Source: Closterium sp. Naga37s-1
Lineage: Eukaryota > Streptophyta > Zygnematophyceae > Desmidiales > Closteriaceae
Direction: 5' to 3'
Length of the DNA: 64,000 nucleotides
Assembly: GCA_947471745.1 (NCBI GenBank)
Contig: CANJKZ010001112.1
Span: 472,001-536,000, forward strand
The notes beneath the pieces were generated by a model. It was not told the origin of the DNA. It ran no database searches and saw only the letters and a list, made by a program, of their open reading frames with translations. The number at the start of each line of letters is the position of its first letter. Positions within the stretch are counted from its first letter, which is position 1. A program made the translations under genes and the position numbers. Below, piece by piece: positions 1 through 12,100 of this stretch.

Positions 1-3000
1 CCCGTGCGCCTAGCTCGAGTCTGTACACACTGACTACTGTGCCCCCTCAGGTAGCTGCGTCTGCGTCTGCGTCAGGTCAGCTAGCGCCCCCCTGCTCGTG
101 TCGCGCTTTGTAGCACCAGACCGTCCTTTGGCACCACCGTCTTGGTCACCCCTCAGTGCAGCGCCTTCGTGGCATGCACCGCCGTGTCCTTGTCTCTAGT
201 CTTCCCAGGGCTCTCCCTCCCCTCCCACCCTCGCCTGCTCCTCCCTGTCTTCCCTGTATCGAGGAGCGGAACCGCGCCGCTCCTCACTCCTCCTCGTTTC
301 CCCCGACGACTGCTCCCCTGCAGACCCTCCACATGGACGTGTGGAGCCTAGCCCGCGTTCGTGGACAGGACCGCGAGCGGTACTTTGTGCTGGTCATTGA
401 CGACTACACGCGTTACACCACGGTCTTCCCCTTGTGCACCAAGGGTGAGGTCCCTGATGTTCTGATCCCTTGGATCCGCACTGCCCGTCTCCAGCTCCGC
501 GAGCGGTTCCACTCGGACTTTTCTGTCCTGCGTCTGCACTCTGACAGAGGTGGTGAGTTTGCCTCTGACTTTCTGCGAGACTTTTGTCGTGGGGAGGGCA
601 TTCTCCAGACGTTCACGCTCCCAGCCTCACCGCAGCAGAATGGGATTGCTGAGCGCCGCATTGGCTTAGTCATGGAGGTCGCTCGTACCTCCATGGTCCA
701 TGCGGCTGCCCCCCATTTTCTGTGGCCGTTTGCGGTCCGATACGTTGCGCATCAGCTCAACCTCTAGCCCCGTGTCTCTTTCCCGGAGACCTCGCCCACA
801 CTGCGTTGGACGGGGAAGGTTGACGATGCGTCCGTGTTTCGGGTCTGGGGTTCTCGTGCCTTGGTCCGCGATACTACCGCGGACAAGCTCTCCGCCCTTG
901 CTATTCCCTGCGTCTTCCTTGGCTTTGTCCCTGACGCGCCTGGCTGGCAGTTTTACCACCCCACCTCGCACCGTGTCCTGCCCTCTCAGGACGTCACGTT
1001 CGACGAGTCTTCCCCTACCGCACTGCCTCTCTTCCCCCCCCACCGCTCTTCCTTGCCCCAGGTCCTCCTCCGGTAGACCCCCTCCCCCCTCATTGTCCTA
1101 CTCCCTCAAGTGTGTCCCAGGTACATGATGTCGAGCCTGTCGAGGTAGCGGTTGAGTCTGGTGGTGCTGCTGGGGGTGCTGAGCCTGAGCGTGTAGAGCC
1201 AAGGGGTGCTGAGCCTGAGCGTGCGGAGCCTGGGGTTGCTGACCCTGAGCGTGTGGAGTCTGTGGGTGCTGAGCCTGGGGTTGCTGAGTCTGGGCGTGCG
1301 GAGCCTGGGGGTGCTGAGCCTGAGCGTGTGGAGTCTGGGGGTGCTGAGCCTGGGGTTGCTGGGTCTGGGGGTGCTGAGCCTGGAGGTGCTGAGCCTGAGG
1401 GTGCTGAGCCTGTGGTTGCTGAGACTGGGGGTGCTGAGTCTGCTGTAGTTCCTGCAGGTGCCTCGTCTCAGCCGGAGCCTCTCTCTCCACCGCAGCTGCG
1501 CGAGTGGTTTGCTCGCCGCTGGAGACTCTAGCGGGGTGCTGCTGGAGCTGGAGCTGCTCGAGGTACTGCTGGTGCCGGAGCTGCTGGTGGAGCTGTAGCT
1601 GCTGGGGCCGGAGGTGCTGCCGGAGCTGGAGCTGCTGGAGGTACTGCTGGAGCTGGTGCTGCAGGTGCTGGTGCTGCTGGAGGTGCTGGAGCCACTGAAC
1701 GGAGGTGCTCGTACTAGAGGTACTGGAGCTGCTGGGGCTGGTGGTGCTGCTTGAGCTGGAGCTACTGGAGGTGCTGGAGCTGGTGGTACTTCGGGAGTTG
1801 GAGCTGGAGACCTTGGAGCTGGGGGTACTGGTGCTGCCGGTGCTGGTTCTAGAGGCGCTGCGTTGCCGCGGCCGTACTTCGTTCCACTTCTTCAGCATGT
1901 TCTTGGCCTCCCACCTTCTACTAGTCCCACTCTGCCCTTACTGTGTCCACAGCCTGCCCAGTCGCAGTCGCAGCTACAGCCAGCCTCTCCACTGCCTGGT
2001 CCTTCTCCTTATTCTGGGCTGACTAGAGGTCTAACGGAGCGTCGTGAGCCATAGTCTCGTCCTGCGTCGCCCGTTCGCGCTGTTCGCACTGGTGGTCGTG
2101 TCACGCATCCGCGTCCTCCTCCTGTCCCAGGCACACACCAGATGGCACTTCATCCTTCCACTGCTCCACTACGTGTCCCTTTGCCGTCTCCTCCTGCGTC
2201 CTCTCTTGCTAACGGTCCGGACCTGGCGTCTAACTCCCTTCGTGCTGCCAGTCCTACTGTCACGCGTCTCCTGGCCAGTGTGGTCACTGACCCGTCGTTT
2301 GAGTCCACTGCTGCGTCTGCCCTAGTTGCTGAGCTTGTTGACTTTGCTGCCGCCTGTCGTCTAGTCTACGCCGCTAGTCTTGTTGCCGAGTCTGAGTCTG
2401 TCTGTCCTCCGTCCGTCCGGGGTGAGTGTGCTCTTAGCACGGACGTCCTTGAGGACAGGCAGGAGGAGTTTGAGTGCTTTGCCGCTGCTTTACCTCATCT
2501 CGTGTCCATGCTGCTTGCACCTGAGGGAGACCCGGATGCACCAGACATCCCGACCCCGCGCTCTTACGTAGAGGCGATAGAGGGTCCCTAATCCTCTCAG
2601 TGGCAGTCAGCCATGGACGCAGAGATGGTTTCCTGGAAGTCCACAGGCACCTACGTCGACGAGGTTCCCCCGCCTGGGGCGAACATCGTCAGTGGCATGT
2701 GGATTTTCAGGGTGAAGCGGCCGTTGGGTTCTCCTCCTGTCTTCATGGCGCGTTACGTTGCACCAGGCTTCAGTCAGCGAGAGGGAGTTGACTTCTTCCA
2801 GACCTTATCCCCCACCCCAAAGATGACCACTCTTCGGGTTCTGCTGCACGTCGCCGCTCAGCGTGACTACAAGCTGCACTCTCTTGACTTCAGCACTGCT
2901 TTCCTACAGGGCAGCCTGCACGAGAAGATCTGGCTGCGCCGCCCACCTGGCTTCACTGGGTCGTTTCCTGCTGGTACCCAGTGGAGCCTCCGGCGGCCAG

Positions 3001-4127
3001 TCTACGGTCTCCGCCAGGCGCCCTGTCAGTGGCACGTCACACTGAGGACGACCCTTGCGGCTCTTGGCTTTGCTCCTTCCACTACTGACCCGTCGTTGTT
3101 TCTACGCACCGACACCTCTCTGCCGCCGTTCTACGTCCTCGTGTACGTCGACAACTTGGTCTTTGCTACTTCTGACACTGAGGGACTCGCCCACGTGAAG
3201 TCAGAGCTGCAGAAGAGACACACGTGCACAGACCTGGGTGAGCTGCGCAGCTATCTTGGCTTGCGGATCACCCGGGACAGAGCACAGCGCACCATTACTT
3301 TGACTCAGTTACACATGGTGCAGCAGGTCCTTCAGCGCTTCGGCTTCACGTACTCCTCGCCACAGCTCACTCCTCTGCCTACTCGCCACTCGCTCTAAGC
3401 TCTGCCTTCGGATGAGTCCGTAGAGCCGAATGGCCTGTATCCAGAGCTTGTGGGCTGCTTCATGTACTTGATGACCTGCACTCGTCCTGACCTTGCTTAC
3501 CCTCTTAGCATCTTGGCACGCTACGTTGCGCACGGGAGACACCGACCAGAGCACTTGAAGGCAGCTAAGAGGGTGATGCGCTACTTGTGCAGTATGTCGG
3601 GCATGGGGCTCGTGCTTGGAGGACGGGCTCGAGTTGTCCTCACTGGTCACGCAGACGCTTCCTGGGGTGACGACTTGGCTATGCAGCGGTCGTCACAGGG
3701 TTACACTTTCAGCCTTGGCTCCGGCTCTGTTTTGTGGCGGTCTACCCGCTCGTCTTCTGTTCTCAGCTCCAGTTGTGAGGCTGAGATCTACGCAGGGGCC
3801 ATGGCTGCACAGGAGTTACGCTGGCTCACCTACCTGCTGACCGACCTGGGAGAGCCGCCTCGTTCTCCTCCAGTTCTGTACGTCGACAACAAGGCCATGA
3901 TTGCCTTGTGTCAGGAGCACGGACTGGAGCACAAAACGAAGCACTTCGCTCTGCGTTACTTCCGTGCTCGAGAGTTGCAGCAGCGTGGTCAGCTTCGTCT
4001 TGCTTACGTGGCCACTCGGGCCAACACTGCTAATGTCTTCACCAAGGCACTTCAGCCTTGTGATCATCAGCTTTTCTGTACTGTTCTAGGCCTTGTGCCC
4101 ACTGGGCCTCACTTGCTTACTTCTTGA
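1..4127 (+). pseudogene. Copia pol remnant of element A (integrase-RT-RNase H)
   Basis: The main coding frame is the one holding codon 156-158. It is broken by stops at 111-113, 765-767, 2052-2054, 2589-2591 and 3396-3398. A deletion of about 19 bp near 1009 shifts the frame to one that ends at 1529-1531, and the main frame resumes before 1863. Visible parts are the HHRLGHPS pre-integrase motif, the integrase acidic residues in LHMDVW, LHSDRGGEF and PQQNGIAERR, RT with TFSPTPKM-like and PVYGLRQAP motifs, and RNase H with SSCEAEIYAGAMAAQE and YVDNKA. The RT catalytic box reads YVDNL instead of YVDDL (Asn codon 3153-3155), which should abolish polymerisation. Clearly a dead copy. Confidence 0.93.
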
Positions 4128-4356
4128 CTTTGCTTGTACTGTGATCTTTATACATATACCTGCATGCTTACGCTTGCTAGGTTGTGATCACTGTATTGTT
4201 TGTTCGCCTTTATATAACTCTGCATGTGAACTGGCCTTGTGGCCATTTGCTTGTGCTCAGAATGCATGGTGACTTCGTGATCCACCCTGAGCTTGCTTTG
4301 CTTCTCTTGACTGGTCTTGTGACCTTTTGTTCTCCCCCACTTTGCCTATGGGGGCG

Positions 4357-4486
4357 TGTCAAACTTATTTGCTATAGTCTGTGTAGGCTGTAGTGGGGTA
4401 GTTCATATGGGGTACAACACTTTAGGGTTTCCTACTTGTACTCCTCATGATGCTCAATGCAATCATTCCTCGTTCTGTTTTCCGCA
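4357..4486 (+). repeat. 3' LTR of element A
   Basis: It begins TGTCAAACTT just after the conserved CCTATGGGGG tract (polypurine-tract position) and ends about ...TTTTCCGCA. It has the same internal landmarks as the other Copia LTRs here (GTGTAGGCT, GGGTACAAC, TAGGGTTTC). The right boundary is set by the point where the Ty3/Gypsy coding frame resumes, so it may be off by a base or two. Confidence 0.75.
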
Positions 4487-5039
4487 CCAGAGCCGACGAA
4501 GCAATAAAAAAAACAAATGTCATCGCAAAACGCAACGCTGACCGCCACCGCCGCCCAGTCACGTACTAGTGAGGGGATTACGTACTGCTCGATACATAGA
4601 ACTTAAGACTGCCCGTCGTGCCGAAATTACGACCGCGCTACTGTGGACCATTCCAAATCAGCCACATGATCACCCCAGTTACCGCCCACTTACTGTTGCC
4701 GACAGACTGGTACATCAGCCCATCATTCCACGTCAGCCTGCTTCGCCCATACATCCCAACCACGAGCCAATTGCCTCGTCACCGCCCGCCATCCATGACC
4801 CGCCCTGCATCGGAGCCGATCATCGAGCCCGAAAAGATTATGAGCCATCGGATTCGACACCCCACGGGAATCAGGAGGATCGAGTTCCTCGTTCGCTAGA
4901 AGGATCGCACGCCAACTGAGGATAGCTGGGTGCCCCTGGCCAACATTGAAAACCACCCTGCCCTGCAAGTGTACCTGAGGGCCGGGGTTTCCGCGATATA
5001 CACGCACTCGCGTAGCGGAGGGGGCTTCTTGAGAGGGGG
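4486..5039 (+). pseudogene. Ty3/Gypsy chromovirus integrase C-terminus and chromodomain remnant
   Basis: A frame starting at 4486 reads through the end of a Ty3/Gypsy integrase ([10 protein letters not shown], then [12 protein letters not shown]) into a chromodomain-like segment (PEKI...HRIRH..., EFLVR, then EDSWVPLANIENHP). Stops at 4567-4572, 4597-4599 and 4897-4899 interrupt it; the last replaces the Trp normally found after LVR. The match rests on recognised family motifs rather than a search. It is flanked on both sides by younger Copia insertions, and the retained order integrase, chromodomain, purine tract, LTR start fits a chromovirus 3' end. Confidence 0.85.
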
Positions 5040-5052
5040 GGGTAGTGTAAGG
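5030..5052 (+). repeat. Chromovirus purine tract and first bases of its 3' LTR
   Basis: A purine-rich run (GAGAGGGGGGGG) is followed by TGTAAGG. The same TAAGG resumes at 12489 after the Copia insertion and continues AATTCACTCG. This is the expected arrangement for a polypurine tract plus LTR start interrupted by element B. Confidence 0.6.
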
Positions 5053-5185
5053 TGTCAGAACATTATAGCTTATGCTGTTGTGTAGGCTATAGTGGGGTAT
5101 CCCATAGGGGGTACAACCAATTAGGGTTTCATATTTGTACTCACTTCATTTTCATAGTTCACTCATTCTCGTTCTCATTCTAACA
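5053..5185 (+). repeat. 5' LTR of element B
   Basis: 133 bp from TGTCAGAAC to ATTCTAACA. It matches 12356-12488 at 132 of 133 positions, so the insertion is recent. Confidence 0.96.
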
Positions 5186-5200
5186 TGGAATCAGAGCAGG
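5186..5200 (+). promoter_or_regulatory. Primer-binding site of element B
   Basis: TGGAATCAGAGCAGG directly abuts the 5' LTR. Plant Copia elements typically prime from initiator tRNA-Met with a TGGTATCAGAGC-type site, and this differs by a base. Confidence 0.8.
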
Positions 5201-5224
5201 TCCCCTCCTAGGGACTGTTCCTTG

Positions 5225-6180
5225 GGCCCACCGAAGCGCGCCTCGAGTCGCGGCTGCCTTTTTTTTAGCGGCCCGTCGAGTCGCACCTAGCGGCCCGTCG
5301 CGCCGCCCTTACGGTCGCGTCGAGCCGCCCTAGCGGCTGCGGCGCGCCGCCCTTTTCCCGGCCCGTCGCCGCCCTTACCCGCGGCTTTGCGCCGCCCTCA
5401 CCGGCGGCTTCGCGCCGCCCCTACCTGCGGCTTCGCGCCGCCCAGGCCCGTCGCCGCCCTTCCCGCGGCTTCGCGCCGCCTCTACCTGCGGCTTCGAGCC
5501 GCCCCGGCCCGTCGCCGCCCTTACCTGCGGCTTCGCGCCGCCTACGGCCCGTCGCCGCCCTTTTCTGCGGCCCCGCCGCCTCTCTCGTTGCGGCCCCGCC
5601 GCCCGTCTTCGCGGCCCCGCCGCCATCTCTCGCTGCGGCCCCGCCGCCACTCACTGCGGCCCCGCCACCCGTCTCAGCGGCCCCGCCGCCCGTCTTCGCG
5701 GCCCCGCCGCCTCTCTCGCTGCGGCCCCGCCGCCTCTCACTGCGGCCCCGCCGCCCTACTCAGCGGCCCCGCCGCCCGACTTCGCGGCCCCGCCGCTTCT
5801 CTCGCTGCGGCCCCGCCGCCTCTCTCGTTGCGGCCCCGCCGCCCTTCACTGCGGCCCCGCCGCTTCTCTACAGCGGCCCCGCCGCCCTACGTCAGCGGCC
5901 CAGCCGAGCCGCCCAGCAGCAGAGCAGCCGAGCCGCCCCGCCGCCGAGCCGCGCTGCAGCCGAGCCGCCCGGCCGCCCACCAGCCGAGCCGCCGTGCAGC
6001 CGACCGCCCAGCCGCCGAGCCGCCCAGCTGCCGAGCCGCCCAGCCGCCGAGCCGCCCAGCCGCCGAGCCGCCCAGCGGCCGAGCCGCCCTGCAGCCGAGC
6101 CGCCCGAGCAGCCCTGTCCGGTGAGCACAGACCCTCTGTCACTGCGTGCTCTTCCCCTACTCCTTGCACTGCTGGTCTAC
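5225..6180 (+). repeat. GC-rich tandem-repeat leader of element B
   Basis: About 950 bp of GCGGCCCCGCCGCC-type and then GAGCCGCCCAGCCGCC-type repeats lie between the primer-binding site and the Gag start. Long ORFs here on both strands are by-products of a GC-rich repeat with few stop triplets. It sits where the retrotransposon 5' UTR belongs. Confidence 0.85.
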
Positions 6181-6187
6181 TGCTGTC

Positions 6188-9100
6188 ATGGCTAACCCTA
6201 GTGTCCTCACTTTTGACGCTGAGGGTCGGGCCATTGACTTTGAGGTCTGGGTAGATGACCTACAGCTGTTCTTACAGTGCGATAGAGCGGACGGCCTCTC
6301 TCTCTTTGACCTCACCTCTGGCGCTTCCCCTGCCCCTGCTGCTGATGCTGACGCCACTGTTCGCTCCCAGTGGGCCACGCGCGATGCTGCTGCACGTCTT
6401 GCTGTGCGTCGCCACCTCCCTACCTCCGAGCGTGCGCACTTTAGTCAGTACAAGAGTGCTCAGACCTTGTACGCCGCTGTAGTCGCACGCTACTCCTCCC
6501 CTTCCACTGCTGCACTGAGCCGTCTCATGCTGCCGTACCTCTTCCCTGACCTTGCTTCTTTTCCCACCGTTGCTGACCTCATTACGCACCTCCGCACTAG
6601 TGACACTCGCTACCGCGCTGCACTTCCTGCTGACTTCTGCACCGCGAACCCCCCCCCCCATGTACATCACTCTGTACTTCCTAGTCACTCGCCTCCCTAA
6701 CTCCCTTCGAGTAGTCAGGGACCACTTTCTCTCAGTCTGTCCCACCACACTCACTGTAGACCTCCTCGAGAAGGCCCTCCTCGCGATAGAAAAGAGCATA
6801 GTCACTGTAGGAGCCTCTCGAGGTGACCCGCGCACCCCCATCTTTGAGGGGTGTTCTCCCTCCCCCCTGCTGCCCTCTGTTGCCTCTGCTGCTTCGGCCG
6901 ACCTCCTTGGTCTTGAGTCGGTCGGTGCGGTGTCTGCCCCTAGCGGGAGACGCCGCCCTGGCAAGGGCAAGGGGGGCAAGGGAGCTGGAGGAGCGGGCGG
7001 TGGAGGTGGAGGTGGAGGCAGTGGGGGGAGTGGGGGTAGCGGTGGAGGTGGAGGTGGGGGTGGGGGGTTCGGTGGCGGCAATGGAGGCGGAGGCCGCGGC
7101 GGCGGTGGCGGTGTTAGCGGAGGTGGCGGAGGAGGCGGCGGTGGAGGAGGCGGTGGAGGCGGCGGCGGCAGTGGAGGCAGCGGAGGCGGTGGAGGCGGTG
7201 GGGGTGGCGGTGGAGCTGGTCGCGGGTCGTTGCAGAGGAGTGGCTCCGGTGGTGGCTCGCGCCAGCAGCAGCAGCGTGGTCGTGCGACCCTGTCCCCTCA
7301 GCAGCTCCGTGAGTGGTACACTGCACGCCAGCGGGGTGGGGGTTTTGGTCCGTGTACCTACGTCCTGCGCACCGGCGACCGTGCGGGTGAGCAGTGTGGG
7401 GGTGCGCACCCCACTCCGCGCTGCTTTGGCCGCCTGTCGGACGCATGGCGTCACCAGTTCCCGGAGGCCTCCGAGATCCCTCGCTGGGACGAGCTGTCTA
7501 GGGCGGGGGTTGCCATCTTTGATCTGGACTTTGATGCTATTCTCTCTGCCATGTATGCTGTGTCTATTAGTGATGAGGGTGACTGTTACCGGTGTTTCCA
7601 GCCCGATCCGGGCATTGAGGCTGCTGCCCTAGGTGCTTACGACGCTGCTGCTCTAGGTGCTGGTGTGTCTGCGTCCTCAGGTACTGGTGAGTCTGCTCTC
7701 TCAGGTACCGCGTCGGCTTCGGCCTCCCTCACCTTCACTCTTGACTCTGGGGCGTCTCGCTCCTTCTTTCGGGACCGCACCACACTCACGCCGCTTAGTC
7801 GGCCGGTTGCGGTGTCTCTGGCTGACCCCTCTGGGGGTCCGGTCCTGTCTCGTTTCTCCACAGTCCTCCCGTGTCCGGCGGCTCCCTCTGGCACCCTGTC
7901 TGGTCTCTACCTCCCCTCGTTCTCGACGAACCTGGTGAGTGGTGCTGACCTACAGGATGCGGGTGTCCACCAGTTCACACCTGCACGTCAGCGAGTGACC
8001 CACTGTACAGAGGCTGGCACAGGCCGACACCTGGCTACGTTCACCCGTCAGCCGGGGTCGAGCCTGTACACTCTGACCACTGCGTCTCCTCCAGTTGCTG
8101 AGTCTGGTAGGGTAGTTACGTCGGGTCAGGTGTTTGCTGCGGCGTCCAGGTCTGGTCCTGAGTCTGCCCCCTGTTCGTGTCGTCTCCTGTCTCACGAGAC
8201 TCTCCTCTGGCACCACCGCCTTGGCCACCCCTCTCTGCTTCGGCTCAGAGGTATGGCCTCCCGTCTTCTTGTGTCCGGTCTCCCCCGGTCCCTCCCTCCC
8301 CTTCCTCAGGGCCCTGGCCCTGCCTGTGTCCCCTGTGTCGAGGGGCGCCAGCGTGCTGCCCCTCACTCCTCCCAGTTTCCTTCGACAGAGGCCCCGTTGC
8401 AGACACTTCACATGGACGTGTGGGGCCCAGCCCGCGTCCGTGGACAGGGTCACGAGCGCTACTTCCTGCTCGTTGTTGACGACTACTCGCGTTACACCAC
8501 AGTCTTCCCCTTGCGCAGCAAGGGTGATGTCACTGAGGTGCTGATCGACTGGATCCGCGCAGCTCGTCTCCAGCTCAGGCAGAGCTTCGGCTCGGACTTT
8601 CCTGTTCTGCGTCTGCACTCGGACAGAGGCGGAGAGTTCTCCTCTGGCCTTCTGCGTGCCTACTGTCGTGCACGGGGCATCCGTCAGACCTTCACGCTTC
8701 CGGACTCACCGCAGCAAAATGGGATTGCTGAGCGCCGCATTGGCATGGTCATGGACGTCGCTCGTACGTCTATGATGCATGCGGCTGCCCCCCATTTTCT
8801 GTGGCCGTTTGCGGTGAGGTACGCGGCGCATCAGATCAACCTCCACCCCAGGGTCTCCAGGCCGGAGACCTCCCCAGCCTTGCTGTGGACGGGGAAGGTT
8901 GGCGATGCGTCGGCGTTCCGGGTCTGGGGATCTCGGGCGTTTGTCCGCGACCTGTCTGCGGACAAACTATCCCCTCGTGCTGCTCCTTGCGTCTTCCTGG
9001 GGTTCCCCCCTGACGCGCCTGGGTGGCAGTTTTACCACCCCACCTCTCGCCGTGTTCTGTCCTCCCAGGACGTCACGTTTGACGAGTCGGTCCCCTACTA

Positions 9101-12100
9101 CCGCCTCTTCCCCTACCGCACTCCGTCCCTCCCCCCACCCCCACTCTTCCTGGTACCAGGTCCCCCCCAGGTAGACCCCCTCCCCCCTCAGGGTCCTGCC
9201 CCTTCAGGTGTGTCCCAGGTAGACGCAGTCGAGCCTGTCGAGGTCACTGGTGACTCTGGTGCTGCTGAGGGTGCTGAGGCTGGGGGTGCTGTACCTGGGG
9301 GTGCGGAGCCTAGGGGTGCTGGGCCTGGGGGTGCTACGTCTGGGGGTGCTGAGCCTAGGGGTGCTGAGCCTAGGGGTGCTGAGCCTGGGGGTGCTGAGCC
9401 TGGGGGTGCTGAGCCTGGGGGTGCTGAGCCTGGGGGTGCTGAGCCTAGGGGTGCTGAGCCTGGGGGTGCTGAGCCTAGGGGTGCTACGTCTGGGGGTGCT
9501 GAGCCTAGGGGTGCTACGCCTGGGGGTGCTGAGCCTGGAGGTGCTCCGCCTGGAGGTTCTCCGAGTGCTTCGTCTCGCCGGGAGCCACTTTCTCCACAGG
9601 AGCTGCGTGAGTGGTTTGCCCGGCGCTGGAGGCGTGCTGCTGGTGCTGGAGGTCCTTCGGCTGCTGAGGGTGCTGCGGTCGCGGGTCCCAGAGGTGCTCG
9701 TCCTGGGTGCACTGGAGCTGGTGCTGCTGAGGGTGTTGGCGCTGAGACTACCGCTGGCAGTCCTACTGGGGGTGCTCCTGGTGCTGCTGGAGGTTCTGGA
9801 GCTACTGGTGGTGCTGCTGGAGCGGGTGCTCCTGCTGAGGGTTCTGGTGCTGTCCCTGCTGCTTCTAGCGTCGCCGCGCGGCCTCGACCGTATTTCGTTC
9901 CACTCCTGCAGCAGGTTCTTGGTCTTCCACCTTCTACTGGTCCTCCTCCTCCCTTAGAGTGTCCACAGCCTGTCTCGTCCCAGCTACAGTTGCAGCCTAC
10001 CTCCCCTTTGCCTGCTCCTTCTCCCTACACTGGTCCTACTGGAGGTCTGGCTGAGCGTCGTGAGCCTGCGTCTCGCCCTGCGTCGCCTGTCCGTGCTGCT
10101 CGCACTAGTGGTCGTGGTTCGTGTCAGCGTCCTCCTCCTGTCCCTGGCACGCACCGGATGTCTCTGCGTCCGTCCACTGCTCCTCTGCGTGCCCCTTTGC
10201 CTTCTCCTCCTGAGTCCTCTCTTCCTGCTCTTGCCGACCCGGAGTCGGACTCTCTTCGTGCTGCCAGTCCTACTGTCACGCGTCTCCTTGCTACTGTTGT
10301 CACTGACCCTTCTTTTGAGTCTACTGCTGCGTCTGCTCTCGTTACTGAGCTCGTCGACTTTGCTGCTCGCTGTCGCTTAGACTACGCTGCTAGTCTTGTC
10401 GCTGAGTCTGAGTCTGTCTGTCCTCCGTCCGTCGGGGGTGAGTGTGCCCTTGGCACGGACGTCCTTGAGGACAGGCAGGAGGAGTTCCAGTGTCTGGCAG
10501 CTGCCTCACCTCATCTCGTGTCCGTACTGCTTACCCCTGAGGGAGACCCGGATGCACTTGACATCCCGACTCCGCGCTCTTACGCGGAGGCGATAGAGGG
10601 TCCCTACTCCTCTCAGTGGCAGGCAGCTATGGATGCAGAGATGGCTTCCTGGAAGTCCACAGGCACCTACGTTGACGCTGTCCCCCCTCCTGGGGCGAAC
10701 ATCGTCAGTGGCATGTGGATCTTCAGGGTGAAGCGGCCGCCGGGTTCTCCGCCTGTCTTCAAGGCGCGTTACGTGGCTCGTGGCTTCAGTCAGCGGCAGG
10801 GAGTTGACTACTTTCAGACCTTCTCCCCCACCCCGAAGATGACCACTCTTCGGGTACTGCTGCACGTTGCTGCTCACCGTGACTACGAGCTGCACTCTCT
10901 TGACTTCAGCACAGCTTTCTTGCAGGGCAGCCTGCACGAGGAGATCTGGCTGCGTCGCCCACCTGGCTTCACTGGGTCTTTCCCTCCTGGTACCCAGTGG
11001 AGTCTCCGGCGTCCAGTCTACGGTCTCCGCCAGGCGCCACGTGAGTGGCACGACACACTGAGGACTACGCTTGCGGCTCTTGGGTTTGCTCCTTCTACTG
11101 CCGACCCGTCGCTGTTTCTACGCACCGACACCTCTCTGCCGCCGTTCTACATCCTCGTGTACGTCGACGACTTGGTCTTTGCCACAGCTGACACTGCTGG
11201 ACTCGCCTACGTGAAGTCGGAGCTGTAGGAGAGACACACGTGCACAGACCTGGGTGAACTGCGCAGCTACCTTGGCTTGCAGATCACCTGGGACAGAGCA
11301 CGCCGCACCATTACCCTGACTCAGTCACACATGGTGCAGCAGGTCCTTCAGCGCTTCGGCTTCACGTACTCCTCGCCTCAGGCCACTCCTCTGTCTACTC
11401 GCCACTCGCTCTCAGCTCTGCCTTCGGATGAGTCCGTAGAGTCGAGTGGCCCGTACCCAGAGCTTGTTGGCTGCCTCATGTACCTGATGACCTGCACACG
11501 ACCTGACCTTGCATACCCTCTTAGCATTCTTGCACGCTATGTTGCTCCTGGGAGACACAGACCAGAGCACATGGCTGCAGCGAAGAGGGTGTTGCGCTAC
11601 TTGTGCAGTACGTCGGGCATGGGGCTAGTGCTTGGAGGGCGGAGTCCAGTGGTCCTCACTGGGCACGCGGACGCTTCTTGGGCTGACGACCAGGCTACGC
11701 AGCGGTCGTCACAGGGTTACACCTTCAGCCTTGGTTCCGGCTCTGTTTCGTGGCGGGCTACTCGCTCGTCTTCTGTTCTTGGCTCGAGTTGTGAGGCTGA
11801 GATCTACGCCGGGGCCATGGCTGCACAGGAGCTTCGCTGGCTCACCTACCTGCTGACCGACCTTGGAGAGCCGCCTCGTTCTCCTCCAGTCCTGTACGTA
11901 GACAACAAGGCCATGCTGGCCTTGTGTCGAGAGCAGCGACTGGAGCACAGAACAAAGCACATTGCTCTCCGCTACTTCCTTGCTCGTGAGCTACAGCAAC
12001 GTGGACAGTTGCGGCTTGCGTACGTGGCCTCTGAGGCCAACACTGCTGATGTCTTTACCAAGGCACTTCCGCCTTGTGATCATCAGCGCTTCTGCACTCA

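Larger units (their letters stand above)
1..4486 (+). mobile_element. Ty1/Copia LTR retrotransposon, 5' end outside window, decayed (element A)
   Basis: This is the 3' two-thirds of a Copia element, entered in the protease/pre-integrase region at base 1 and ending with a 3' LTR at about 4357-4486. Domain order is pre-integrase (HHRLGHPS), integrase, a Gly/Glu/Pro-rich linker, reverse transcriptase, RNase H, a 3' UTR of about 220 bp and the LTR. Integrase before RT is diagnostic of Copia. The sequence resuming at 4486 is a Ty3/Gypsy integrase/chromodomain frame, so this element inserted into an older chromovirus. The 5' LTR and left TSD are off the window. Confidence 0.93.

Noticed and set aside
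5375..6169. ORFs on both strands in the GC-rich leader of element B
   Set aside because: Low-complexity Arg/Pro/Ala products from a GC repeat inside a retrotransposon 5' UTR.
6272..7454. Minus-strand proline-rich and Ser/Thr-rich ORFs
   Set aside because: Antisense shadows of the Gly-rich Gag region of element B.
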